DNA from: a virus
Length of the DNA stretch: 20,296 nt
Reading direction: 5' to 3' (one strand)
IMG/VR virus record: IMGVR_UViG_3300037070_000351
Span: 1-20,296 of that record
Shown in pieces: positions 6,316 to 14,337 of this stretch; position 1 is the stretch's first letter; every line of letters starts with the position of its first letter. Position numbers and translations under genes: made by a program. The notes beneath the pieces were generated by a model. The model worked only from the letters and a program-made list of their open reading frames with translations. It was not told where the DNA came from and did no database searches.

Positions 6316-6608
6316 TCACCCTCGCAGACGTCAAATCCAGCCCGTCGGGCTGGCCAGAGGAGGAAGGTGGCATGTACATCGATTTTGAACTCGCGCTGTC
6401 GAACCTGATCGCGCAGTACCGCAACAAGTACGACCGCCAGAAGGTCATCGACGGCCTCAATGCGCAGGCCGGATTGCTGGTCGGCGACGACGGCTGGACC
6501 AAGGACAAGCCGGACCCCGAGCCGGAAGTGGACCCCATCGAACAGGAGCCTGCCGACGCCGTGGACCCTACGCCGGACGACGAACCGACAGATCAGACTG
6601 CGGCATGA
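6312..6608 (+). CDS. Small acidic protein, paralogue of the next gene's N-terminus
   Basis: A 98-residue protein. The start at 6312 gives an ATGA overlap with the holin candidate; ATG 6372 is a real alternative because AGAGGAGG lies 8 bp before it (78 residues). The core is YIDFELALSNLIAQYRNKY (about 22-40) and VIDGLNAQAGLLVGDDGW (about 45-62), followed by a disordered acidic tail (EPEVDPIEQEPADAVDP...). The core lines up with residues about 22-61 of the 6654-7184 protein: F..AL......Y.N....DR....GL..QA......W. This suggests a duplicated module. Function is unknown; there is no signal peptide or TM, so it is probably a virion-associated accessory protein. Confidence 0.62.
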   Translation: MITLADVKSSPSGWPEEEGGMYIDFELALSNLIAQYRNKYDRQKVIDGLNAQAGLLVGDDGWTKDKPDPEPEVDPIEQEPADAVDPTPDDEPTDQTAA

Positions 6609-6653
6609 ACATCGTGATGAAACACACCGACATCAGAGGTTAAGGAGGCACCA

Positions 6654-7184
6654 GTGGCCAAGGACACCAAGCACAAGGCAGAGGCGAAAAGCATCGAAGA
6701 CGCCGAGCAGGATTTCGCCGACGCCCTGACGGCATTCACAGACACCTACAAGAACGTCCTGCACAAGGACCGCGTCGCACGCGGCCTCCAGCTTCAGGCC
6801 GACATCGTCAAGGCAGATTCCGAGTGGGTCACCTACGAGGGCGGTCCCGTCCCGGAGGAGGAGGCACCGCCGCCGACGCTCGACAGCCTGTCTCCCGCCA
6901 GCGCGGTTGCCGGGGATGCAGCCGACATCGTGCTTTCCTGCATCGGCACTGGCTTCATCGAAGGCGTCTCGACCATCATGTTCAACGGCCTGCCGGAGCC
7001 GACCACCTTTGTCTCCGACACCGAGGTGACGACGGGAGTGAAGCCATCGCTGTTCGTGGTCCCGGCGGTCTGCCCCGTCGAGGTCCACACCTACATGAAT
7101 GTTGCCGGGCCACTCGACTTCGAGTTCACCGAGGCGGTGGCGGCGCGCAGCGGCAAGAAATCGTCTAGGAAGGACGATGACTAA
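6654..7184 (+). CDS. IPT/TIG-domain protein with helical N-terminal module
   Basis: A 176-residue protein starting at GTG 6654, 6 bp after AAGGAGG. The N-terminal half is helical (FADALTAFTDTYKNVL, about 22-37, and ARGLQLQADIVKADSEW, about 43-59) and matches the preceding gene's product. Residues about 77-165 are an IPT/TIG domain: PTLDSLSPASAVAGDAAD, GTGFIEGVSTIMFNG, TTFVSDTEVTTGVKP, ending DFEFTEA. This domain shares the spacing PTLxSxSPxSAxAG, GTxF, NG, TFVS, KP with the 4043-4426 protein. The C-terminus is basic (KKSSRK). A virion decoration or adhesion role is likely by analogy with Ig-like phage proteins; not established. The next gene may start within its last codons (ATG 7177). Confidence 0.7.
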   Translation: MAKDTKHKAEAKSIEDAEQDFADALTAFTDTYKNVLHKDRVARGLQLQADIVKADSEWVTYEGGPVPEEEAPPPTLDSLSPASAVAGDAADIVLSCIGTGFIEGVSTIMFNGLPEPTTFVSDTEVTTGVKPSLFVVPAVCPVEVHTYMNVAGPLDFEFTEAVAARSGKKSSRKDDD

Positions 7185-7215
7185 GAGACCGAAACCCTCA
7201 AAACGGAGAGCTAAG

Positions 7216-7599
7216 ATGCCCGTAGAGACCGACACCGAACGCCACGCCCGCACCGATCTGTCGTCGCTGAGAATGAGCGACGACGCCTCGAAAGCGGTGC
7301 AGAAGACCCCCAACCGGGTCACCCTCGATTCCATGCTGGCGAAGATCGCCCACGAGGAGTTCATCCACCCGCAGTCGATCCCGCACATGACCATTGCCGT
7401 GCTCACGCTGGCCAACGGCTTCGCCATCGTCGGCAAGTCCGCGCCCGCCGACGCCGAAAACTTCGACGCCGCCCTTGGCGTCAAGTTCGCCAAGGAAGAC
7501 GCCATCCGGCAGATGTGGGCGCTCGAAGCCTATGTCCTGCGCGACCGGATGACCGAGCAGGGGCAGTTCGTCGGAGCAGGGGAAGACGATCCGGGTTGA
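7216..7599 (+). CDS. N4 gp49 / Sf6 gp66 family protein
   Basis: A phage protein of about 127 residues from ATG 7216, chosen because CGGAGAG lies about 6 bp upstream. An in-frame ATG at 7177 would add a Lys/Arg-rich 13-residue extension and overlap the previous gene by 8 bp; it cannot be excluded. The family core is clear: VTLDSMLAKIAHEEFIHP, MTIAVLTLANGFAIVGKSA, NFDAALGVKFAKEDAIRQMW and LEAYVLRDRM, matching the conserved blocks of the N4 gp49/Sf6 gp66 family as I know it. The biochemical function of the family is not established. Its stop overlaps the TTG start proposed for the large terminase (TTGA). Confidence 0.8.
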   Translation: MPVETDTERHARTDLSSLRMSDDASKAVQKTPNRVTLDSMLAKIAHEEFIHPQSIPHMTIAVLTLANGFAIVGKSAPADAENFDAALGVKFAKEDAIRQMWALEAYVLRDRMTEQGQFVGAGEDDPG

Positions 7600-9179
7600 A
7601 CCAGCGCATCATCATACCGCCGGAGACACGGCGTCATCTCAACGCGCTGAGGCGGCGGAAAGCCGCTATCGAGGCGAAGGACGATCTCTTGACCTTCGCC
7701 CGCTTCATGATGCCCGACGCCGACAACCCCGACGACGTCACCAAGAGCGCCTTCATCACCGAGCTTCACCACAAGGCCATTGCCTATGCCTTGGAGCAGG
7801 TTGAGATCGGACTGATCCCTCGCCTGATCATCAACGTGCCCCCGAGACACGGGAAGAGCCAGCTTTCGAGCAGGCTCTTCCCGGCTTGGTTCGAGGGTCG
7901 GCATCCCGAGGAATCCATCATCCTCGCCACCTATTCCGACAAGCTGTCGTGGGACTTCGGCCGCGAGGTCCGCGAGATCATGGAGGACAGCGTCTACCGG
8001 CAGGTGTTTCCGCAGATGGCGCTGCGCACCGCGAGCGTCGACCGCGTCGAGACCATGGACGGCGGAAAGCTCTTTTTCGTCGGCCGTGGCTCCGCCATCA
8101 CCGGGCGCGGATCGATTGGCCTGCTGATCGACGACCCGATCAAGGATCGCGTCGAAGCAGACTCGCTCGTCACCCGCAACAAACTGTGGTCTTGGTACAA
8201 TCAGGTCGCCAAGACCCGTCTCCTTTCAAGCGTGGGCTGGATCGTCATCATCCAGACGCGCTGGCACGAGGACGACCTCGTTGGTCGGCTCACCGACCCG
8301 CAGAACCCGGACTACTCGCCGACCGAGGGTCCGAAATGGAAGATCATCGACCTGCCAGCTTTGTCTCTCGGGGTTGGAGACCCGTTGGGCAGACCGCAGG
8401 GCGCAGCGCTGTGGCCCGCACGCTTCCCTGTGCAATATCTCGAAGAGATGCGCTCTGCCGATCCGCGCGGCTTCCAAGCGCTGTATCAGGGGTCTCCGAC
8501 GCCGGAGAAGGGCAACTTCTTTCCTGCCGACAAGATCAAGACCTATAGCCGTGGCCAGCGCCCGCCGAACGACAAGCTTCGCTTCTACGCAGCCAGCGAT
8601 CACGCTGTCTCCACCACGCAGGATCGCGACAAAACGTGCTGCGTGATCGTCGGCGTCGACGAGGAGCAGAACCTCTGGATCATGGAGGACATCGTCTGGG
8701 CGCACCTCTCGACGGACCATGTCGTCGAGCGCATGATCGACCTGATGGCCAAGTACAAGCCGCTCTACTGGTGGGCGGAGCGCGGCCACATCTCGAAATC
8801 CATCGGCCCGTTCCTGCGCAAGCGCATGATGGAGCGGGCCACGTTCTGCTCCGTGTGCGAGGTCACGCCGGTCCATGACAAGAAGTCTCGCGCCCAATCG
8901 ATCATGGCGAGAATGGCGATGGGGATGGTCTATTTTCCATCGTTTGCTCCGTGGTGGATGGAGGCCCGGCAGGAGCTTCTCCAGTTCCCGTTCGGAGCCA
9001 GAGATGATCTTGTCGATGCTCTTGCGTGGATCGGCTCCGGGCTGGGTGCGCAGACAGCACCTAAGATCGCTCGCCCGAAGAAACCGGCTCCGGCAGTGGG
9101 AACCTTCGCTTGGGTCAAGCAGTCCGACAGCACCGACCGCAAACGACAGCTCAACGACGCCCAGAGGGCGGGCTGGTGA
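7596..9179 (+). CDS. terL: Terminase large subunit
   Basis: The packaging ATPase/nuclease, 527 residues if it starts at TTG 7596, which overlaps the previous stop (TTGA). An upstream GTG at 7515 would add 27 Arg-rich residues read through the previous gene, and the next ATG (about 7708) would cut conserved sequence. ATPase domain: Walker A NVPPRHGKS (80-88), Walker B LLIDDP (176-181), and coupling-type motif TRWHEDDLVG (221-230). RNase H-like nuclease domain: ASD (Asp335), WWAERG (Glu395) and ARDDLVDALA (Asp471/Asp474) as likely metal ligands. Together these convert ATP energy into DNA translocation at the portal and cut concatemers. The rare start plus overlap implies translational coupling and low expression. 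Confidence 0.93.
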   Translation: MNQRIIIPPETRRHLNALRRRKAAIEAKDDLLTFARFMMPDADNPDDVTKSAFITELHHKAIAYALEQVEIGLIPRLIINVPPRHGKSQLSSRLFPAWFEGRHPEESIILATYSDKLSWDFGREVREIMEDSVYRQVFPQMALRTASVDRVETMDGGKLFFVGRGSAITGRGSIGLLIDDPIKDRVEADSLVTRNKLWSWYNQVAKTRLLSSVGWIVIIQTRWHEDDLVGRLTDPQNPDYSPTEGPKWKIIDLPALSLGVGDPLGRPQGAALWPARFPVQYLEEMRSADPRGFQALYQGSPTPEKGNFFPADKIKTYSRGQRPPNDKLRFYAASDHAVSTTQDRDKTCCVIVGVDEEQNLWIMEDIVWAHLSTDHVVERMIDLMAKYKPLYWWAERGHISKSIGPFLRKRMMERATFCSVCEVTPVHDKKSRAQSIMARMAMGMVYFPSFAPWWMEARQELLQFPFGARDDLVDALAWIGSGLGAQTAPKIARPKKPAPAVGTFAWVKQSDSTDRKRQLNDAQRAGW

Positions 9180-9394
9180 TGGGCCGCTGGCACACCCCGG
9201 ACAGCAAGGCGCAGACGGACGAACGGACCTTGCTGGCGAACCGCAAGGACCCGCTGGTCTTGACCAAGAAGCTGTCGTCGCCGCGCGTGCTGACGAGCGC
9301 GCCCGGCAAGCACATCAACCCTCCGGTCAGGCAGACGAGACCGATCACGCTGGCTGAAGTCTGGAAGAAAAAGGACGACAACCCTCTGACATAG
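9179..9394 (+). CDS. Small basic protein of unknown function
   Basis: A 71-residue protein between large terminase and portal. ATG 9179 overlaps the terminase stop by one base (TGATG). The sequence is polar and basic (RWHTPDSKAQTDERTLLANR, LTKKLSSPRVL, EVWKKKDDN), with no TM segment or signal peptide and no motif that I recognise. The tight overlap, correct start position and G/C-ending codons support a real gene. By position it may be a minor head or packaging factor. Confidence 0.6.
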   Translation: MGRWHTPDSKAQTDERTLLANRKDPLVLTKKLSSPRVLTSAPGKHINPPVRQTRPITLAEVWKKKDDNPLT

Positions 9395-9407
9395 AAAGCT
9401 AGGTGCA

Positions 9408-11882
9408 ATGGCTCTCCCACCCATTGGCGCAACCCCTCCTCCCGGTTCTCCCTTCGATGTCGGCCCGCCGCCGGAGCCGCACCCCCTGCTGGTGCCGCCG
9501 GAGACACAGGGAGACGTTGTCTCACGGGAAACACCGGAACCCGACGAGAAGCGCAAAGCCCTCGTCGATTCCGTGACCGACATGATCAAGCAGGCCAAGA
9601 CCTTCTGGGACAAGACGTTCCGGCAGATGGAGAAGGACCAGAAATTCGCTGCTGGTCTCCAGTGGAACGAGGACCCCAAGCTGTCGGTCTACGGAGATGT
9701 CGAGGTCAACGACCTCTACGTCGCCAACATCACGCTGCAACACATCCAGAAGCGCGTCGCCACCGTCTACGCCAAGAACCCGAAAGCCGTCTGCCGCCGG
9801 AGACCGCGGATTCTGTCCACCATCTGGGACGGCACCATGGAGGAGCTTGCCAAGGCGCAGGCGACCGTCCAGCAGGCCCAGCAGGCGGCGATGCTCGCCA
9901 CCATGGCGCTTGCCCAACACGCTGGAATCCCATCGCTGGCACCCGGTATGGCACCGACCACGAGTGGTCCGGGAGCCGGAGCCGGTGCCGGTGGTCTCGA
10001 CGGGATGCCGATGCCGGGGAGCCTACCCACGGCACCGGCTCCCGTCGCTGGACCGGGCAACACCGCCGGAGGCTCGCCGGGCGCACCCGGCCCAGACGGC
10101 TCTCCGACCATGGCGACGCCACAGCCGCCAGCACCCATGATGCCGCCACCTGATGAGGTGCAACATGCGCAAATGGTCATCGAGGACAGCCAGAACGTCA
10201 AGCGGCAGTTGACCATCCTCAACCGCATCGCCCGCACGCTGGAGATTCTCTACGAGTACGAGGTCAGCGAGCAGCAGCAATCGTTCAAGTCAATGATGAA
10301 GATGACGGTGCGCCGGGCGTCCACGTCGGGCGTCGGCTGGTGCCGCATCGGATTCCAGCGTGTCATGGGCAAGGACCCGGACATGGACAGCCGGATCGCC
10401 GACATCCAAGCCCAGCTTCAGACCGTCGAGCGCATCTCGGCCGACATGGCCGACGGGGAGGTCGACGAGAACAGCGCCGCCGCCGAGCAGTTGCGCCTGA
10501 CCATCGCCGACCTCGCCAAGGAGCAGGACATCGTGGTCCGCGAGGGCCTCGTGTTCTCGTGGCCGAAATCGACCGCCATCATCCCCGATCCGCACGTCAT
10601 CCAGTTGCGCGACTTCTTGGGTGCCGACTGGGTCGCCGAGGAGTTCCTGCTGACCATCAACGAGGTGCAGGAGACCTACGGCAAGGATGTCTCCAAGGGC
10701 TATAATTCCTACGCCCGCACCGATGTCGGCACCGACTACGAGCGTGCCCGGCAGTCGTGGGAGACCGGTGGCTCCACCGAGACCGCCATCGACTCCGGAG
10801 ACAGCGATTGCTGCCTCGTCTGGCACCTCTACAACAAGAAGGACGGCCTCGTTTACGTGGTCTGCGACGGCTACAACGACTTCCTGCGCGAACCGGCCAA
10901 GCCCGAAATCTACACCGACCGGTTCTGGCCGTGGTTCCTGACGGCTTTCAACGAGGTCGACGGGCGCGTCTATCCCTTGAGCGACGTCGCCCTGATCCGG
11001 CCGATGCAGCGCGAACTGAATCGTGCGCGGCAGGGCCTCCGGGAACACCGCATCGCCAACCGGCCGAAGACCGCCTATGCCGAGGGGACGCTCTCCGAGG
11101 ACGATCTCGACGCCTTCAAGAACCACCCCGTCAACGCGCTGATCGGCGTCGCCGGGATGCAGCCGGGGCAGGACATCAACCAATTGTTGCAGGCTGTAAA
11201 AGGAGCGCCGATTGATCCCAACCTGTACGAGGTCAACCCGATCTTCCAAGACCTTCAACGTGCCACCGGAGATCAGGAAGCTGATCTGGGAGGCACCAGC
11301 GGAGACACTGCGACAGAGACATCCTATGCCGCGAGCGCCAAGGCCAACGCCACCGGCTCCTCCATCGACGACATTGACGAGACCCTCACCGGCATTGCTC
11401 GTGCGGCTGGTCAAATCCTTCTTCTCAATGTTTCGGAAGAGGTCGTGAAGTCCATCGTCGGTCCCGGCGCGATGTGGCCGGTGCTGACCAAGTCGGAGGT
11501 CGCCAAGGACCTGTTCCTTGAAATTCAGGCAGGCTCTTCCGGCCGTCCGAACCAAGCGCAGGAGCTTCAGAATTTCGAGCGTCTCGCGCCCATCCTGATG
11601 CAGCTTCCCGGCGTCAAGCCGAACTTCCTCGCCAAGGAAGCCATCAAGCGGATGGACGACAAGCTCGACGTCGACGAGGCGGTTGCCGACGGACTGCCGT
11701 CCGTGACAGCGATGAATGCCGGGAAGATACCGGGGCTTCCCGGTCAGGGCGACCCAGCCGCGCAGGGACCGCAGGGGGGTCTCAACGCGCCACAACCGCC
11801 GCCAACCAATTCTCAGACCCCGGCACCTCCTCCGGCAGCGCCTGCACCGCCGACGCCGAACCCTACCCAGCGATTGCAGTAG
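9408..11882 (+). CDS. Portal protein with large Gly/Pro/Ala-rich insertion
   Basis: An 824-residue podoviral portal protein, expected to form a dodecameric ring at one head vertex and serve as the docking site of the terminase. Evidence is position (after large terminase, before scaffold and capsid), size, and recognisable P22/podoviral-portal-type segments: TFWDKTFRQMEKDQKFAAGLQW (about 65-86), VNDLYVANITLQHIQKRV, FLGADWVAEEFLLTINEVQE, FWPWFLTAFNEVDGRVYPLSD and MQRELNRARQGLREHRIANRPK. A helical stretch (about 144-166) is followed by an odd 75-residue Gly/Pro/Ala/Met-rich insertion (about 170-247). The C-terminus (about 770-824) is another Pro-rich tail. ATG 9408 is preceded by AGGTG. Confidence 0.88.
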   Translation: MALPPIGATPPPGSPFDVGPPPEPHPLLVPPETQGDVVSRETPEPDEKRKALVDSVTDMIKQAKTFWDKTFRQMEKDQKFAAGLQWNEDPKLSVYGDVEVNDLYVANITLQHIQKRVATVYAKNPKAVCRRRPRILSTIWDGTMEELAKAQATVQQAQQAAMLATMALAQHAGIPSLAPGMAPTTSGPGAGAGAGGLDGMPMPGSLPTAPAPVAGPGNTAGGSPGAPGPDGSPTMATPQPPAPMMPPPDEVQHAQMVIEDSQNVKRQLTILNRIARTLEILYEYEVSEQQQSFKSMMKMTVRRASTSGVGWCRIGFQRVMGKDPDMDSRIADIQAQLQTVERISADMADGEVDENSAAAEQLRLTIADLAKEQDIVVREGLVFSWPKSTAIIPDPHVIQLRDFLGADWVAEEFLLTINEVQETYGKDVSKGYNSYARTDVGTDYERARQSWETGGSTETAIDSGDSDCCLVWHLYNKKDGLVYVVCDGYNDFLREPAKPEIYTDRFWPWFLTAFNEVDGRVYPLSDVALIRPMQRELNRARQGLREHRIANRPKTAYAEGTLSEDDLDAFKNHPVNALIGVAGMQPGQDINQLLQAVKGAPIDPNLYEVNPIFQDLQRATGDQEADLGGTSGDTATETSYAASAKANATGSSIDDIDETLTGIARAAGQILLLNVSEEVVKSIVGPGAMWPVLTKSEVAKDLFLEIQAGSSGRPNQAQELQNFERLAPILMQLPGVKPNFLAKEAIKRMDDKLDVDEAVADGLPSVTAMNAGKIPGLPGQGDPAAQGPQGGLNAPQPPPTNSQTPAPPPAAPAPPTPNPTQRLQ

Positions 11883-11932
11883 ACGGCTACAAATTTTTGC
11901 GACTATAACGCTGCAACATCAACGAGACGCCG

Positions 11933-13012
11933 ATGGCCGACGAAGCACCTCCCACTGCTTCTCCGGACAGCGCGCCGCCCCCGTCAGGGGACGCGACGCC
12001 GTCCGCAGCGGCCCCGTCTCCAAGCCCATCGACGCCGACCGAGCCGTCGGCCGATTCTTCAGGGGACCAATCCAAAAGCACCCTGCTCGACGCCGTTCTC
12101 AAGGTGGTTCCGGCCACGAACGAGAAGGACGTGCTGGCAAAGCCCGAGGAACCGTCTTCTCCCCAAGACGACACCACGCCTCAAGACCCAGATCAGGCGG
12201 ATAAGGATTTAGAGACAGACGACGGGCCTTCGCCCGACGACGACGAGCCAGCGCCTGCGGATGCTGCTCCCGCCGTCAGGAAGAAGATCAACAAGCTGCT
12301 GAAGCAGCGCAGGGAGCTACGCAACGAGGTTGCGGCTCTTCGTCCTGCGGCTGAGATCGGCGGCGAGCTTGAGCAATTCGCCACCCAGAACAAGCTTTCC
12401 GGCGAGGATATCGCCGGGACACTCAGGATCGCAGCCATGCTGCGGGCTGGTGACTACGCGACGTTCTACAAGACGATTGCCCCCTATGTACGCACGGCGC
12501 AGGAGTATCTCGGGGTCGTTCTCCCCAAGGACCTGTCCGACCGCGTCCGCGCCGGTCACATGACCGAGACAGCGGCCAAGGAGTTCGCCCGGCAGCGCTA
12601 TGACACCCAGCGCACCAACTTTGAACTCCGCGAGACGCAGCAGGAGACACAGGTCTCCAAAGTCCATGCGATTCAGGCCGACGTCCAGCGTGCTGTCTCC
12701 TCGTTCGAGCTTCGGCTCTCCGCGAACGATCCGGACTACAAGGCAAAAGCGCCCTCCATTCGGAGGACGGCGCAGGCCATGTTGTTCGAGCGTGGCGGCA
12801 CCATCGCGAACGTCAACGAAGCCTTGGAGATCACCAAGGCTGCATATGACGAAGTGAACCGCCAGATGCGCACGATCAGTCCCCGGCCAGCAGCGACGCC
12901 CAGACAGCCGAATGGAGCCTCACCGCAACCCTCTTCTGCCCGCGCGGCTCCGAAAACTCTAATGGAAGCAGCACTCATTGGATTGGACAACGCCAGACGG
13001 GCAGGAGGCTGA
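11933..13012 (+). CDS. Scaffolding protein (predicted)
   Basis: A 359-residue protein between portal and major capsid genes, the classic scaffold position. Residues 1-110 are a disordered Pro/Ser/Ala then acidic region (ETDDGPSPDDDEPAPADAAP). A basic coiled-coil-like stretch (KKINKLLKQRRELRNEVAAL, about 113-135) follows, then mostly helical sequence (about 140-300) and a basic, Ala/Pro-rich C-terminus that may contact the capsid protein. Highly charged helical proteins with disordered ends in this position guide procapsid assembly and are lost before maturation. No protease gene is seen beside it. The start lacks a good ribosome site; the 50-bp gap before it holds an AT-rich patch (about 11891-11909). 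Confidence 0.78.
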   Translation: MADEAPPTASPDSAPPPSGDATPSAAAPSPSPSTPTEPSADSSGDQSKSTLLDAVLKVVPATNEKDVLAKPEEPSSPQDDTTPQDPDQADKDLETDDGPSPDDDEPAPADAAPAVRKKINKLLKQRRELRNEVAALRPAAEIGGELEQFATQNKLSGEDIAGTLRIAAMLRAGDYATFYKTIAPYVRTAQEYLGVVLPKDLSDRVRAGHMTETAAKEFARQRYDTQRTNFELRETQQETQVSKVHAIQADVQRAVSSFELRLSANDPDYKAKAPSIRRTAQAMLFERGGTIANVNEALEITKAAYDEVNRQMRTISPRPAATPRQPNGASPQPSSARAAPKTLMEAALIGLDNARRAGG

Positions 13013-13031
13013 TTGGAGGGTTTGAACCCCC

Positions 13032-14147
13032 ATGGCCTTCACAGCAGGTGAACTCACCAACATCGCGAACGCAGCGCTCGACTTCTACCTCGACAAGGGT
13101 GATGTCTGGCGGCAGTCGCTCCAGAAGCGGCCACTGTTCGACAAGATGGTGGCTCGCAAGAAGTACTTCCCCGGCGGCAAGGGAGACATCTCAGTCGCTG
13201 TCTCCGGCGCTTTCGGCGCAGGCGGCACCAACGACTCCGTCAAGGGCTACACCCACGACGATCAGGTGGTGTTCTACACGCCCGCCAACATCAAGCGCGC
13301 CAACTATACGTGGCGCGAGCACCACATCGGTCTGACGATGACCCACACCGAACTGAAGATCGACGGCATCTCCGTCGTCGATCCCGGCTCGAATGGGGAG
13401 CGCACGACCGAGCATTCCCGCCGCGAGATGACGGTGCTTGTCGGCCTCTTGGAAGACAAGCTGTTCGATCTCGGCGAGCAGTACGCGAGGAAGATGAACG
13501 CCCTGATGTACGGCGACGGTGTCGCCGACGCCAAGGCGCTCGCCGGTCTCAAGCTGCTGATCGCAGACAACCCGTCCGTCGGCGTCGTCGGCGGCATCAA
13601 CCGGGCCACCGCCGGGTTCGAGTGGTGGAGGAACCGCGCCTACACGACAGCAATGGGCACCGCCGTCGGCGGCACCCCGGCGCTGGCGGCATGGGGCGGA
13701 GCGCCTATCGCCAGCAACATCGCCAACGGTGGCGCTCTCCTGCAAGTGCTCCAGTCGGAGCGCAGGCAGTTGACCCGCTACGGTGGCGAGCCTGACACCT
13801 TCCTCGCCGGAAGCGCCTTCATCGGTGCCATGGAGACGGAGATCAGGGCCAACGGCAACTACTCGATGACCGGCTTCACGAAGAATCAGGACGGCAGCAT
13901 GGGGTCCATGCAGTTCGCAGGCACCGAGGTCGTCTACGACCCGACGCTCGACGATCTGGGCCTCTCCAAGCGCGCCTACTGGTTCGACTCGAAGAAGATC
14001 ATGATGATGTGCATGGAAGACGAATGGATGCACCGCCACACTCCGGCGCGGCCTCCAGACAAGTTCATCATGTACCGTTCGATCACCTCGACCTGCCAGA
14101 TGATCGGCAAGCAGTTCAACTCGTCGCTCGTGATCGATATAGCCTAG
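13032..14147 (+). CDS. Major capsid protein
   Basis: A 371-residue shell protein. Location after the scaffold and before a strong terminator, size, and sequence pattern support this: FLDKMV-type N-arm (RPLFDKMVARKKYFPGGKGD, about 35-54), WREHHIGLTMTHTELKIDGI (about 95-114), LFDLGEQYARKMNALMYGDG (about 147-166), PDTFLAGSAFIGAMETEIRA (about 254-273) and MEDEWMHRHTPARPPDKFIM (about 331-350). These resemble major capsid proteins of podoviruses with a HK97-type fold; the exact family is not assigned. GGAGGG lies about 11 bp before the ATG, with a small GGGT-TTGA-ACCC hairpin between them that could bring the two closer. The terminator just after the gene suits very high expression. Confidence 0.88.
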   Translation: MAFTAGELTNIANAALDFYLDKGDVWRQSLQKRPLFDKMVARKKYFPGGKGDISVAVSGAFGAGGTNDSVKGYTHDDQVVFYTPANIKRANYTWREHHIGLTMTHTELKIDGISVVDPGSNGERTTEHSRREMTVLVGLLEDKLFDLGEQYARKMNALMYGDGVADAKALAGLKLLIADNPSVGVVGGINRATAGFEWWRNRAYTTAMGTAVGGTPALAAWGGAPIASNIANGGALLQVLQSERRQLTRYGGEPDTFLAGSAFIGAMETEIRANGNYSMTGFTKNQDGSMGSMQFAGTEVVYDPTLDDLGLSKRAYWFDSKKIMMMCMEDEWMHRHTPARPPDKFIMYRSITSTCQMIGKQFNSSLVIDIA

Positions 14148-14166
14148 ACTACGCTCCCACGACCTT

Positions 14167-14199
14167 GCCGGGGCAGGAAGGACATGCCCCGGCCTTTTT
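14167..14199 (+). terminator. Rho-independent terminator after the capsid gene
   Basis: A perfect 9-bp GC-rich stem GCCGGGGCA (14167-14175) pairs with TGCCCCGGC (14185-14193) around a 9-nt loop and is followed by CTTTTTC. It starts 19 bp after the capsid stop codon. It should end most capsid transcripts and lower expression of the genes beyond, the same logic as the T7 terminator after gene 10. Confidence 0.88.
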
Positions 14200-14248
14200 C
14201 AGGGGAGACAGGCCTTGAGTTGGAGACAGGAAGCCGTCGACCGGCTGG

Positions 14249-14280
14249 AAGCGTTTTGCGGGCTGAATCCGCAGGCGCTT
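14249..14280 (+). promoter_or_regulatory. Stem-loop in the leader of the next gene
   Basis: Between the capsid terminator and ATG 14338 lies a two-part stem: AAGCG (14249-14253) with CGCTT (14276-14280), and TGCGG (14257-14261) with CCGCA (14269-14273), loop GCTGAAT, with a TTT/GG internal loop. There is no U-tract, so it is not a terminator. It may be an RNA stability or processing element for the downstream transcript. I found no convincing sigma-70 promoter in 14200-14337. Confidence 0.4.
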
Positions 14281-14337
14281 GGCAAAGGCCCGGTCAAAGG
14301 CGGAGAATACTGGGTCAACCATCACAAGGAGAACACC

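Noticed and set aside
7515-7595. GTG start of the large terminase at 7515
   Set aside because: It adds 27 Arg/Gly-rich residues that are an out-of-frame reading of the gp49-like gene; TTG 7596 with overlap is simpler, though unproven.
10290-11795. A 501-codon minus-strand frame opposite the portal gene
   Set aside because: It is antisense to the portal gene, has no ribosome site and no recognisable domain; long antisense frames are common at this GC.
14215-14337. TTG-started extension of the 14338 gene
   Set aside because: It covers the leader hairpin and has no ribosome site; AAGGAG before ATG 14338 fits better.
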